In this document: positions 1-11,040 of the stretch, piece after piece
Layout: every line of letters begins with the position of its first letter
Numbering within the stretch: position 1 is the stretch's first letter
NCBI RefSeq assembly: GCF_003945595.2
Contig: NW_024104366.1
Span: 744,001 to 808,000 of the forward strand
Direction of reading: 5' to 3'
Source of the DNA: Pipra filicauda
Taxonomy: Eukaryota; Chordata; Aves; Passeriformes; Pipridae
Length of the DNA stretch: 64,000 bases
The notes under the pieces: model-generated
The model's input: the letters and a program-made list of their open reading frames with translations, nothing else
Databases searched by the model: none
What the model was told of the DNA's origin: nothing
Made by a program: the position numbers and the translations under genes

Positions 1-2760
1 TCCAGTGTGTCTCTACTGTAACTTGAGTTGCAGAAAATGAGCTCTTTTGGAACAGCTTTTTTAGAGCCACAGATGCTCCTTATTTGAATAAAGCCCAACG
101 AAACAAGATAATATGTAACCCATCAAAGACTTACATTTTCTTTCAACAATTTTTTTGTGGTTTGGAGGTTATTTCAGCAGATTTATGAACCTAACATGCT
201 CCTTTCTGTTTCGCTGCAGTGTTATCTTTAAGATAACATCTAAAAGGCTGCGGGACCCACTCAGAAGTCTCTGGTCCCACACGACTGAAACATCCCGCAA
301 CATCGTACGGTGATGTTCCTGGTCAGAACGCGTAGGGCTCCGCGGCAGGGAGCAAGAACGGAACCGGCTTGCAGGGAGACGAGGGGGCAATCCCCCGTTT
401 GCCAGAGTGGGTAGATTTGCAGGCTATGGGAATGACAAATACTGGATCCCAAGAATTTGTATGGCGACTGTGGTAACTTTAATTTGCGGAATGCGGGCGG
501 TGGTCGGGGCGGGGGAGGGGAGGGAGGCACAAGGAGGAGGGCGAGTTACAGCTCTTCCTGCACCGTACAGAGTGAATGAAGAAGCCCCGGGTTACACGCA
601 GTTCCCTCACACTCTCGACGGCCGCAGCGCCGCTGAAGGTCTCCGAGCAGCGGAGACCCTGGTCCGACGGGGCTCCCGCGGGGGCCAATCCCGACGCGGC
701 CTCCCCCGTCACCGCCGCCAGGACCCTGGCTCGGCGGGAGCTGCGTGGTACGAGGCAGGGATCGAGGCCAGGCTGCTCCCGAGCTCTCCCGAGCTGAGCT
801 GAAAATAACCCCGAGCCTGGGAAGGATTCGTCAACCTTTCGTTCGTTAGAGAGAACTTCACTCCCGTCGTATTTCGAACCAAAACGGGAAGGTCTCCCTT
901 ACCCACGGTAGTCACTGTTTTCCTGTCCCCCTCTCCGGTGCAATCCGCAGGAAATCTAAGCAGCATCGAAAGCTTGTCTACCTTGTTCTGTTGAACGCGA
1001 GATTAAGTGAGTTTTGGGGGGAAAAACCCGCAGCAGCCTTTAACTAAGCGACATCTGTCCTGAGGGGATGTTTTAAATCACGGGATCTTTTCAGTTTATA
1101 ATATCGTAAAATTAGCTCCCATAAATTCTACGTAGCTTTGTAAAACCTCCTTCCGTCCCTGCCCTAGCCCGAGAGAGGCAGAGCCCGAGGGAACGGGTGG
1201 CCGGAACAGAGCCCCGGGCGGCGACCAGCCCCTCCGAGAGCCGCGCAGGGGTCGCCGGCCGCGGGAAGGGGCGCAGAGGCTCGGCCTTCGCGGCGTCCGG
1301 CGGGATGCTCCTCGGTTTATTTTGCTTTTAGTGCAAGGCAGCTTGGCCGGGCTTTGCTCCGCTTCTCACCCCACGGCACGCAGCGCCCAGTCTGCTTCGT
1401 GCCGGAGCATCGGGCTTCTCCTACACCTTTGTATTGTCTTCCTCGGTCGAACGAGATCCACGCAAAAATTGGGCCAAACGTTATCCTGGAGAGAACGGGT
1501 GGCTACGGCTGGGTCTAGTATTTCGGTGCTGGCTGTGAGCAGCCTGTCCCAGGTTCCCGCCTGTGCGGCCGCAGCCGGAGGTGGACACAGCAGGGGCCGG
1601 TTCCCCCGTCTCTCGGCTCCCACCGGGGGTGGGGGCTGAGCCCCGCCTGCCCTCTGCGACGCCGGAGCCGGTGCCTGTCCGGGGGCACAGCGGGCACCAC
1701 CGAGCGCGCCCCGCCGCTCCCACTCCGCCAGCGCCCGGCTTGCGCAGGATCCGCACCCCGGCAGGGTTCGGGCAGGGCCTCGGGGCTCGGCGGCCGCCGT
1801 CACTTGTTCGCCATTTATCTCAGTTGCCCCGATGCGGCGCGGCGGGAGCGGGGCGGGCAGCAGAGCTCGGCTGCTGTAGCCCGGCCGGATCCTTCCGTCA
1901 AGCAACGAAATCTGGCCGCTCGGCCAGTCTGGTTTAAAATTCAGCCGTGAGGTGGAGGCAAGTGTTTGCAGCGCTCCCTGTGAGGTGGCCGGCGGCGGGC
2001 AGAGGGCGAGGGGCTGAGGATTTATAGCTGCAAATCGTTCGCGCCGGCTCTGCGCGCTCGACACAATCACACGAGCATCGACCCCTTCCCAAGCGCTGTC
2101 CCTTCCCTTGTGGGGCTAAAGGCTCACAGTTTTCCGCTGAGAGAAAGCGCCAAACAGCTCTGGAAACTGCCTGAATTAAAAATCTGCCTCCCCCGTGGGA
2201 TATGCTGAAGGGCAACGCGGGTTGTGAGAAACCGACCGCCGAGTCCCCGAAAACTGGAATTGCGAACCGAGCCCATCGCTTCTCACAGAGACGTCCCTCA
2301 CGAGGTGAAACATATCAACCCCAGGATAAGGATGCTGCCCGGGGAGCGGAGAGGGAGGAAGGAGGCTGCTGGCCTCAGTAGAGGCATAAGTCGAATTGGT
2401 TGACCAGCGAGGCGGCCGGCGAGGAGATGGCGGCGGCTAGTGTCACCCGCCCCGTCTCAGCGGCCCGGCAGATCGCTGCCCTCCCTCCCTGGCGGGTCCC
2501 GGGTTTCCTCCACATATTTTTCCCTTTCATCCCCATTCCTTGCTCCCCGCCCGGAATTCTCCCCTCTGCTCCTGAGCGGTGCGCCCGGGAGGACGGTGCC
2601 ACCTCGGCAAAAGGTCTTTTTTTGGGACAGGGGAAGCCGCGGCCACCGTGGGATGATGCGGCCGTTCCCCTCACTTCGAGCAACGTGGGGGCACGGAGCG
2701 GGCCGGAGCCTCTGGGTAACGGGCTGCGGGAAGAGGGGCCATGGAGGCGGGGGCGCACAC
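1..2760. other. EOMES upstream flank, CpG-rich from about 480
   Basis: The first 400 bases are ordinary AT-leaning sequence. From about 480 onward the DNA becomes GC- and CpG-rich in patches (about 480-800, 1150-1330, 1560-1900, 2380-2760), as expected of the broad CpG island of a developmental transcription-factor gene. Long open frames on both strands here, including one of 234 codons on the minus strand at 1366-2070, are explained by the scarcity of AT-rich stop codons and show no recognisable protein. I see no exon of a second gene. A divergent non-coding transcript from the island is possible but cannot be shown from sequence. Confidence 0.7.
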
Positions 2761-2764
2761 CAGA

Positions 2765-2945
2765 GTCACAGGTGACTTGTTCCAATTAGTAGCTGTCTAA
2801 TTAAATTAGTGTCACGCGGCCCAGCCAATGGGTCGGCGGGGGTGGAGGGCGGTGATGAGGCAGCCTTGGCGCAAGCCCCTCCCCGGCGGCCCGAGGAGCC
2901 CGGCGCGCCAGTATAAATTGTCTCGGCGAAGCTCTTCTGTAGCTC
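2765..2945 (+). promoter_or_regulatory. EOMES: EOMES core and proximal promoter
   Basis: A TATAAA box lies at 2912-2917, so transcription probably begins near 2940, giving a 5' UTR of about 70 bases before the ATG at 3011. A CCAAT box (CAGCCAATGG) lies at about 2823-2831. Further upstream at 2766-2815 is a cluster with CACAGGTGAC (T-box half-site or E-box like), CAATTAG, and the homeodomain-type palindrome TAATTAAATTA. The start site is inferred from TATA spacing. The factor assignments are motif readings only. Confidence 0.75.
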
Positions 2946-3010
2946 TGTGCAGTCGTGGGTCGGGGTCGTTATCGGACCGAGTGGGAGTTCCACCGCACCG
3001 CCTATCGAGG

Positions 3011-6000
3011 ATGCAGCTGGGTGAGCCGCTGCTGGCGGCGGCGGGGACACTGCCGGGTGCCCCCTTTTACCCGCTGGAAGGCGGGGGGCGCGGCGCCGCC
3101 GCGGGAGCGGGACCTGGAGCTGGGACGGGCGCTGGCGGCGGCTCCCGCGGGCCACCGGGGCCGGGTTCGCCGCCGCGCCTCGACCTGGACAAGATGCCCA
3201 AGAAGTTCGGGGCGGCCCCCGCCATCCTGAGCGAGGCGGAGGCGGTCGAGCCGCCCTTCGCCGCCCCCAAGCCGGACGGCCGCAAGGCCACCCCGTGCGG
3301 GGACGAGGAGCTGCCCCCGGCCGCCGCCGCCCGCTACTCCATGGACAGCCTGAGCCCCGAGCGCTACTACCTGCAGTCCCCCGGGCCGCCCGCGGCCGAG
3401 CTGGGGGGGCCCTGCGCCCTCTTCCCGTACCCGCCGGCGGCGCAGCACGGCGCCGTGTACCAGCCGCCCGGCGGGCCGCGCTACCCCTACGGCTCGGTGC
3501 TGTCGCCGGGCGGCTTCGCGGGCGCCGTGTGCCCGCCCGGCGGCCGGGCGCAGTTCGGCGGCGGCGGCGGGTACCAGTACGGGCAGGCGACGGCCGGCGG
3601 ACCCCTCTACGGCCCCTACCCGGCAGCGTCGGGCTCCTGTGGCGGGCTCGGGGCGCTGGGGGTGCCGGCCGGCGGCCCGGGGCTGCGGGCCCAGGTCTTC
3701 CTCTGCAACCGACCCCTCTGGCTCAAGTTCCACCGGCACCAGACGGAGATGATCATCACCAAGCAGGGCCGGTAAGCGGGTGCAGAGGATGGCGAAAACG
3801 GCGGGAAGTGGTGTGGGGGGAGGGGGGGCGGGGGGGGTGAGGGGGCACCCCTAGGGACGCTCGGCTTCGGGCAGCGCTTCCCCGCTGCCCTGGGAAGGAG
3901 GTGCACGGTCTCCCTGTCGGTCGCGCCCCGGGATGCTTTCCTTGAGAACCAACTCTCCTATTTTCCCCACGCAAGGCGGTTGGGAGATGGGGCGGGGGTT
4001 GATTGGGGCTCGCCGCCTTCTTCCTTGGTCTCCTCGGTGCCGTGACGGACGGGGTACCCTGCGGCCGCCTACAGCATCCGTCGGAGCCCGCGCCCCCTTC
4101 CCCGGCCCACCTCAGCATGCCGTGTGGTTTTCCCCCCTCTCTCCAGGAGGATGTTTCCCTTCCTGAGCTTCAACATCACTGGCCTCAACCCCACGGCCCA
4201 CTACAACGTTTTCGTGGAGGTGGTCTTGGCGGACCCAAACCACTGGCGTTTCCAGGGAGGCAAGTGGGTGACCTGCGGCAAAGCCGACAACAACATGCAA
4301 GGTAGGTGCGGGTTCTCGGGGTCTCCTCGCCGCCTTTCCCTGTGGGTCGGTTTCCCGGAAAGGGTTCCCGCTTCTCCCCCTTCTGCAGGGTCTTCCCGAC
4401 ACCCGGCATTTTGGTGAGGGACAAGCTACACTTTTAAGGGCGTTTTGCGACCTTTTTTCACGCCGCAGTGTGCGAGGCTGTGTGGGAGAGGGGCCATCGT
4501 AGAGCCGAGGTGCTGCGCGGCGGGGGGGGTCAGAACAAAGCCCCGTGCTCGGCCGGCCTTTCATTGACTTGTCTTCCCCAGGCAACAAGGTCTACGTTCA
4601 CCCCGAGTCGCCCAACACCGGGGCTCACTGGATGAGGCAGGAGATTTCTTTCGGGAAGTTGAAGCTGACGAACAATAAAGGTGCTAACAACAACAACGCG
4701 CAGGTACGGAGGGGGAGGCAGGCTTGAGGGGCTCTTGGTGGGTCAGCAGGGGAGCCCTGGGATTTCAGGCCTTTACACCATTTCATCGAGCTGCTAGATC
4801 ACTGTGACTTGTCCCCTTCTTGAACTGGGTCGTAGATCTTGTTTACTTCTCTGTATGAATGGAGTTAAAAATGTTCAGAATTTGATGTGTGAGTTTTTTT
4901 GGTTTTAGCTGGTGTATTTATCCCCAGAGTTGTTCAAAAAGTGGGAGTGTAGCTGATGGCTCTTATTGAAACAGGGCTCTAAGCTATGAAACATCTCCTG
5001 ATAACAGTTAAAATGTTCTATACAATTTACAGGAAGAAAATGTCATGCTGTAAAATAAACCTTTTAATGTTAGATGCAATTGTTTTAAAGATTTTGTCTC
5101 TTTCATGGTTTCTTTTAGATGATAGTACTTCAGTCTCTACACAAGTATCAGCCCCGGCTTCACATTGTGGAAGTGACTGAAGATGGTGTTGAAGATCTGA
5201 ATGATTCCTCAAAGACTCAAACATTTGTTTTCCCTGAAACACAGTTCATAGCAGTTACAGCATATCAAAACACTGACGTAAGCACAGATGTATAAAATTA
5301 CAATTGAGAATAAAATTGCCTTGTGGGTTCAGAGTCTCATCTTACTATATTCTGCTTTCACTTTTAGATTACACAGCTCAAAATTGACCATAACCCTTTT
5401 GCAAAAGGCTTCAGAGACAACTATGACTCGTAAGTACACTTCTGTGTTCTTTTGCAGTTGTTTCTATCTAGGAAGCATGATTCTGGCCTGAAATGTCTGT
5501 GCAAAAGATCTTCTTTATACACTAATAAAGTTATTCAGAAGCAGCAATACTTCTGGCAGTTTTGCTAACATTAAAATGTCTGTTTGAATAGCGTATTGTC
5601 TTGATTACCTGTCTTTCAGCAGGCTTCTGAATTTTGGTAGTAAATTTGTGCTGGCCTGCAGATTTGGCAGTAGAAGTGTACTGAGTGTCTCCAAGAGTAG
5701 GCAGCATCTTTCAAGTTGTTAGCAAAAGACTTGCCTAATGGTCACTTTTATAGCTTCAAATGCCCTTTGGAAAATCGGAACTGTGTGTATATATACAAGT
5801 GTGGCTGCTGCATGCAGCTCATCTAAAATGGGTTGGATGGTGGAGAACAGTATATTTATAGCAGTAACACCAGAAATCTTATACTAGTCTAGGGGAAAAA
5901 ATCATCCTAAATCAGATAAAAATAAACAGCCATCCAATTATATTTGATTCTAATTAAGAAATAACTCGAGTTTCTTCCTGTTTGTGTTTTTATGTAGTCT

Positions 6001-6793
6001 TACTATCATACTGGAATTGTTAAGAAAAACACTTGGTATTTCTCTTTTATGTTGTAGCATGTACACAGCTTCAGAAAATGACAGATTAACTCCATCTCCC
6101 ACGGATTCTCCTAGATCCCACCAGATTGTCCCTGGCACCCGATACAGTATGCAGCCGTTCTTCCAAGAACAGTTTGTCAACAACCTGCCCCCAGCCAGGT
6201 TTTACAACAGTGAGAGAACCGTTCCTCAGACGAATGGGTTGCTGTCCCCGCAGCAGAACGAGGAGGTGGCCAGCCCTCCTCAGCGGTGGTTTGTGACGCC
6301 TGTACAGCAGCCCAGTGCCAACAAATTGGACATGAACTCCTATGAGACAGAGTATTCTCATAGCACCTTGCTCCCTTATGGCATTAAATCCCTCCCCCTT
6401 CAGACATCCCATGCACTGGGATACTACCCAGACCCGACATTTCCATCCATGGCAGGCTGGGGGAGCAGGGGCTCTTACCAGCGAAAAATGACAACAGGAT
6501 TACCTTGGACCTCAAGAACAAGTCCTCCGGGATTCTCTGAAGATCAGCTTTCCAAGGAGAAGGTGAAAGAAGAAATTGGCTCATCCTGGATAGAGACTCC
6601 ACCCTCCATAAAGTCTTTAGATTCAAATGATTCTGGGGTCTACACAGGTGCTTGTAAGAGAAGACGGCTTTCCCCTAGCACTTCCAGCAATGAAAATTCC
6701 CCAACGATGAAATGTGAGGACATTAATGCTGAGGACTATAGCAAAGACACTTCAAAAGGCATGGGCTACTATGCGTTCTATAGTAGTTCTTAA
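3011..6793 (+). CDS. EOMES: Eomesodermin (T-box brain protein 2), six coding exons
   Basis: T-box transcription factor that acts in the nucleus. In vertebrates it drives mesoderm and endoderm specification, cortical intermediate progenitors, and effector T and NK cell programmes. Coding exons are 3011-3771, 4147-4301, 4582-4703, 5119-5277, 5368-5429 and 6058-6793. Every intron is GT-AG and the phases join to 1995 bases (664 residues plus TAA). The start is the ATG opening MQLGE, as in mammalian EOMES, with A at -3. Residues 1-227 are Gly/Ala/Pro-rich and contain the conserved [23 protein letters not shown] block (here [12 protein letters not shown]). The T-box spans about residues 229-418 ([20 protein letters not shown] through [11 protein letters not shown]). 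The C-terminal activation region keeps [32 protein letters not shown] and a YYAFY end. Human isoforms are 705 and 686 residues. The shortening here is mostly in the N-terminal low-complexity region. No frameshift or missing exon is seen. Confidence 0.98.
6058..6114 (+). other. EOMES: EOMES alternative exon-6 segment (19 codons)
   Basis: Exon 6 has two usable acceptors. TTGTAG ending at 6057 adds 19 residues beginning [16 protein letters not shown] ending at 6114 joins the exon-5 TC directly to A TCC CAC CAG, restoring Ser-Ser-His-Gln. The difference is exactly 57 bases, so frame is kept either way (664 or 645 residues). Human EOMES has long and short isoforms differing by the same 19-residue segment, so this is very likely the same conserved alternative splice. 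Confidence 0.85.
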
Positions 6794-7315
6794 AACATCC
6801 TTTTATTCCAATTGGCTAATTTTTTCCAGGGTGGCCTTGGGTTTTTTTGCATTACAATTGCCAAAAAGACTCCTGCCTTCCACCTTTAAGTGTTGTGTGC
6901 AATTCTAAAGAAGGTGCCAAAGCTTCTTCGCTGTTGCAGGTAGCAAAGTAGGGAAAGAGCAAACCATGGGAGAGTTCATCCCCTCCTTTAGAAGGAACCA
7001 CATGCAGAAGCTGTAACGAGGACCCTAGATCTTAACAACGTGGCTTATTTATTGGAGACACTAAAGTGTACAGTTTGGCTTGGCTCAGAGACCTCATCAA
7101 ATCTATGCACTCCTGAGCAAGGAAATAGGGGGATAGGATCCCAAATTTAATTTTCTTCCCTGCTTGACCTTCTGATAAAAGGGGGCTGGGTTGTCGGGAG
7201 CTGCACAAATGCTATGTTCTGCTTTGGACTGCATTGGTTTCTTCAACCTTATCTGCAACAGAGTTGGCTGAGCTGGCTTGTTCAGCTAAGAGTTTCTTTG
7301 GCAGAAGATGGCCAA

Positions 7316-7321
7316 AATAAA
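7316..7321 (+). terminator. EOMES: Proximal polyadenylation signal of EOMES (candidate)
   Basis: AATAAA in the 3' UTR about 520 bases after the stop codon. It may give a short 3' UTR form. The downstream sequence is not clearly GU-rich, so use is uncertain. Confidence 0.4.
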
Positions 7322-7846
7322 GCCTGCTTGCCAGGCGGGATTTTGACTTGAAGGTCTTGTTGCCGATGATGGGGTTACAATGACCAAATCTGACTCTTTT
7401 AGCTTAGAACTTGCATTAAAAAAAAAAAGCCTCCATCCCAAAAGCCTAACCTTTATTGAGGTGGCCAAAAACAAAGTGTACAGTTGTGTTTTGTCTAGGT
7501 ACACTGTAGAATATTGTGGAATAATGTATAAATAGTTGACCTTATAGCTGTTCAGTTGGAAGGACATCTGGTTGGTATTTTGGAGTTCAGAAGGCTTTTT
7601 TTTTTTTTTTTTGGTTAATCAAACTTACCATAAATGGAGCATTGCAAAAAGATTTTTATTTATGTGTATGTAAAGTGACTTTTTCAGCTGCCCTGTATGA
7701 AACTGGAAATGATGTAACTACCCACTCTTCTTTCCTATAGTTTCAGCCATTTTAAACTGGTTGACCCTAGAGCACTGGCACACAAACTTTTAACCCACCA
7801 AGACCTTTTTTTGTTTTGTTTTTCTGTGTACATACTAGTAATTTTA

Positions 7847-7852
7847 AATAAA
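7847..7852 (+). terminator. EOMES: Distal polyadenylation signal of EOMES
   Basis: AATAAA immediately followed by TGTGGTGCC and further G/T-rich sequence (GATTGGGTGGC), the usual arrangement of signal plus downstream element. It predicts a 3' UTR of about 1.07 kb. Confidence 0.65.
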
Positions 7853-8279
7853 TGTGGTGCCAGGGATAAGATTGGGTGGCTCTGCCTCTTCTTTGCCTCT
7901 GCTGGGTGTCCCAGAGGGGGAGGAGGGAGCACAGTCCTAGGGGTTTTAAGTTGCCACCCCTTGGAATGTTGCTACCGTGCTCATTTGCGCGCTGCTAGCT
8001 CTGTCTGTGGTGTTTTAATTTTTTTTTCTCCCCCTTTTCATAATCTCCTGGTTTGCCACGGTTCTCTGGGGCATTCTCCCCCAAGGTCGGCTCCCTGCTG
8101 TCTTTTCCCTTGTCACCCGCCTCTGCCCTGCCCCACTGAGGTAGGCGAGGTGAGAGCTCAGCCTCGGCCCGGGGAGCGAATTGTGAACCCATCCTGCCTC
8201 CCGCAGAAACCCCAGGGCTGCCTCTTCCGTTTCCCGGAACCAGGCAAGAAATTCCCCTGCCCGCTTATCTGGGGCTAAA

Positions 8280-10560
8280 GCTCCACCCGGCAGAGCTATT
8301 GAATCCCGGCTGCTGTAGCAGTCGGACCTTTCCTGAGGATATGCAAGGCAAGTAATGGGATTAAGCTGTTAGCGATTCCTGGCTGCAAACAAAATAAACG
8401 CGGGGCTCGGGCCGGGGCCGTTCCCGGTGGAGGTAACGGCGATCGGGGGGCACCGGCAGCGGCTCCCCGTCGTCCGGAGCGGGACGCGGCGGGTGTTCGA
8501 GGTGGTATCCATCAGCGCCTCCTTTCTCGGGGCGAGGCTCCGGCTCTGCGCGCTGGCCAGCGAAACAAATCGGCGTCCCGGCAGCTTGTCCCCCGCACAA
8601 GGACCCCGTATGAGACAGGAGTCGCGTTAAGTTTTAAGAGACTAGGGATGGAATATAATTTTTGTGTGTATTTTTAAGGTGGGGGATACCCTTCCTCGGA
8701 AAAGTCCCCTGGACGGGCAGGCTGCCCCCTGTTCCTAGCCGGGGCTGCGGCGACATGCCGACCATCCCTGCCCGCCCCGCAAACACCGATTACACAGCGT
8801 CCAGGAGCACGATTCCGCCGCGCTGTGTTATTAAAAGCTGTATATTTTTGCACCGCACCGTAAAAAAAGAACCTAATACTTGCGAAAAGTCCTCACACTG
8901 TTTAATAAAAATGTAAGTGCCTGGCTGGCCCCAATTAACACCTTGTGATTATTATGCATTCCTAAAATGGGGTGTCAGACGCCAAATTGTGAATAAAGGT
9001 ATCTAATTAATCTTCATAGGATGACACTGATAAACAACTCCAGATTTAAATAAAGATCAAGGAACTGAATGCTTTTTATTTGTTTACATTAACAGAAGAT
9101 AAAGTTAACTACCCTTGCACTTTGTTTCGTAATGTGATTTACTGACACAAACAGCGGGTTGCGGGCGGAGAGCCCCGCCTCGCCTCGGCGGGCTTTTTAT
9201 CGTGGCTTTGGAGGGAGGAGGACACCCCAAGGGCGAGTGTCCCTCTGTCCGCATCCCCCACGGCCGCGGGTGGCGTGGGGGTGTGCCGGGAAGCGCCGGC
9301 ACCACCTTCGCCTGGCTGCGAACGGTGTAAGGGAGCGCGCCCGTCGGCCTCGTCCCTGGCGCTTCCGACGCTGCGGTATGTAAGCTGCGTGCGAGTTTGA
9401 AACGGCAGCTGGACGGGGATGGCGGGCTTAAAGGGAAATAAATAAATAAATTTTTAAAAAAATAGTTATTTACACCACTGCGGTGGTGTGCGGCGGGAGG
9501 CGAACTGCGAGCCCTGCCTGATGAAACGGGAAAACTTGAGTTCGAGATTAGGGAGAATCCGAACCTCCGCGGCTGCCGGCCGGCCAAAGGCTCTGCCCGC
9601 CCCGGGGGTTCGGCCCGGAGAAAGCGAGATACACCAGTGTAATAATCCATTGAGGCCGTTCCCCGCGAATTAGCCATTCTCTGGGATATTTCCTCACTGA
9701 GCAGAGCGAGTTCGGCGCTCTCTCTGCGTGCGTAACCCCTACTTTTAAATAGCGTGGGCGCCCGGCGGGGCACTAGAGGCAGAGGAGAGGGGCTTGTCCG
9801 ATGGATTGAGACCATTTCTCGCAGAAGACTCTGGTATTGGGGTTGTTTTCGTTAAAGCAGACCTGGCAGCTCATCGTCTCTCCCGCCCGTACTTTCTGCA
9901 GCGGCCCGTCGGGAACAACCCTCTGGTATTTTTTTTTCCAACGAAACTTCGTCCCTCGCTGCTCGCCCCAAACTGTGTCGTCGCCGCTTCACACCCGGGC
10001 GGGAAAAGTAAACGACCCCGAAATGCTCTTTCTTACGGCGCCAACTCCCCGTCTCTCTCTGGAGAAAGGGCTCCTTCCTCCCCGAGGCGGCGAGCTCAGC
10101 GCTCCGGGGAGGAAGGAGCAGATATTTTTGAGTGTGTTTTCTTCTCGAGTAATGCGATGGGGTTTTACTTTCGGTCTGAATTTCCGCTCCCACCTTCCTC
10201 AACGCCGGCTTTTCACCACCTGCTCGCGCGTTCCCACCTCCTCCCCTCTGAGGGGAGCGCGGCGTTAATGGAGGGGGCTTTCCCTAGAAAGGTTATTTTT
10301 ACAGCCCCCCTCAAGCCGCCGCCGCCCTCCCCTCAGGGCTGCCTTTGAGGCGGCGGCCGCCGAAGCGGGAATAGGCCCTAATGGCTCTTGCGGTACCGTT
10401 ACGCATCAGAAATTCTTCCCTGCGGGAATACCGGCTAGGCGTGCAGAGGGAGCCGGCGGTGGGCAACTGTGGAGCCCCGGCTTTGGGGAAAAAGTGGCGG
10501 CGGGAGGACTGAAGTGACGGAGAAAGGGCCTACTGGCACTTCCCTCATGCCCGTCCACCC
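8280..10560. promoter_or_regulatory. CpG-rich block 3' of EOMES
   Basis: CpG-dense sequence at about 8390-8830 and 9140-10530, interrupted by an AT-rich motif cluster (8930-9110). It starts about 0.4 kb after the predicted EOMES 3' end and contains no recognisable exon. Open frames such as the 236-codon one on the minus strand at 9105-9815 look like GC-driven chance frames. The composition fits a second CpG island, which could be a promoter of an unannotated non-coding transcript or a Polycomb-type island around a developmental gene. Function is inferred. Confidence 0.55.
8930..9110. promoter_or_regulatory. Candidate EOMES downstream enhancer (motif cluster)
   Basis: An AT-rich island between two CpG-rich blocks with closely packed developmental motifs. 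They are ATTATGCAT (POU-like, 8951-8959), GGTGTCAGAC (T-box-like core overlapping the SMAD-type CAGAC, 8971-8980), TCTAATTAATC (homeodomain, 9002-9012), AAGATCAAGG (TCF/LEF-like, 9053-9062), TGTTTAC (forkhead, 9081-9087) and GTTAAC (about 9103-9108). These factor classes are known to act on EOMES in mesendoderm. Enhancer activity is an inference. Confidence 0.4.
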
Positions 10561-10679
10561 CATAAAATTGTGACATTATTATTGTTATTATTATTGTATC
10601 ACTGCCCTACTTTTTTTTTTTTTGCACGTACAAGCCCAATTTCCCAGCCCCTTGAGCTGTCTCCTCCCTTTACCCAGAT

Positions 10680-11040
10680 CTCCATAGCCCTGCTCATAAT
10701 AATATGAGTATGGCTAATATAAATATTAATCTAATCCTTATTGGAATGATTTTAGTCCTTGCTGGATATAACAAATATGTAATCCAGGGGCGAATGACAT
10801 TAGCCTGAAAGTGTGGAGTGCAAAATATGATTTGAATAAAATGATAGGGTGGTATCAAATATTTCCTTTGGGGAGTACTATACTCTGAGCTGTCACAACC
10901 GATTGTGTAAATAGACGAGACTGAGGGATATGATCCTAATCATATTGATGAAACATTCATCTGAAAGACCGAGCGCAACCAGAAGGGACTCAGTAGGAAT
11001 ACAATTAAATCCTAATCTGGGGAGGAGGAATCCTCTGCAG
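10680..11040. promoter_or_regulatory. Candidate conserved non-coding element with TAATCC sites
   Basis: AT-rich sequence right after the CpG block, containing repeated bicoid-class homeodomain sites (TAATCC at 10732-10737 and 10780-10785, CCTAATCAT near 10935, CCTAATCT near 11011). OTX, GSC and PITX proteins bind such sites. Clean, non-repetitive sequence of this texture often turns out to be conserved, but conservation cannot be tested here. Confidence 0.3.

Larger units (their letters stand above)
6794..7870 (+). other. EOMES: EOMES 3' UTR
   Basis: Non-coding sequence after the TAA, AT-leaning with AU-rich runs (for example TTTTTATTTATGTGTATG near 7650) and a T tract at about 7599-7614. 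Two AATAAA hexamers occur, at 7316-7321 and 7847-7852. The second is followed by GT-rich sequence and is the better candidate for the main 3' end. The 3' end is inferred from signals, not from transcript data. Confidence 0.7.

Noticed and set aside
1366..2070. 234-codon minus-strand frame upstream of EOMES
   Set aside because: It lies in CpG-rich DNA where stops are rare. The translation is Arg/Pro/Ala-rich with no recognisable domain.
2828..3010. The EOMES frame is open upstream of the chosen ATG, back past the TATA box
   Set aside because: The upstream part lies largely before the predicted start site and is open because it is GC-rich. MQLGE is the conserved N-terminus.
3002..3739. 245-codon minus-strand frame opposite EOMES exon 1
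   Set aside because: Shadow frame of a GC-rich coding exon.
9105..9815. 236-codon minus-strand frame in the downstream CpG block
   Set aside because: Composition-driven frame with low-complexity Pro/Ser/Arg content and no domain or exon signals.
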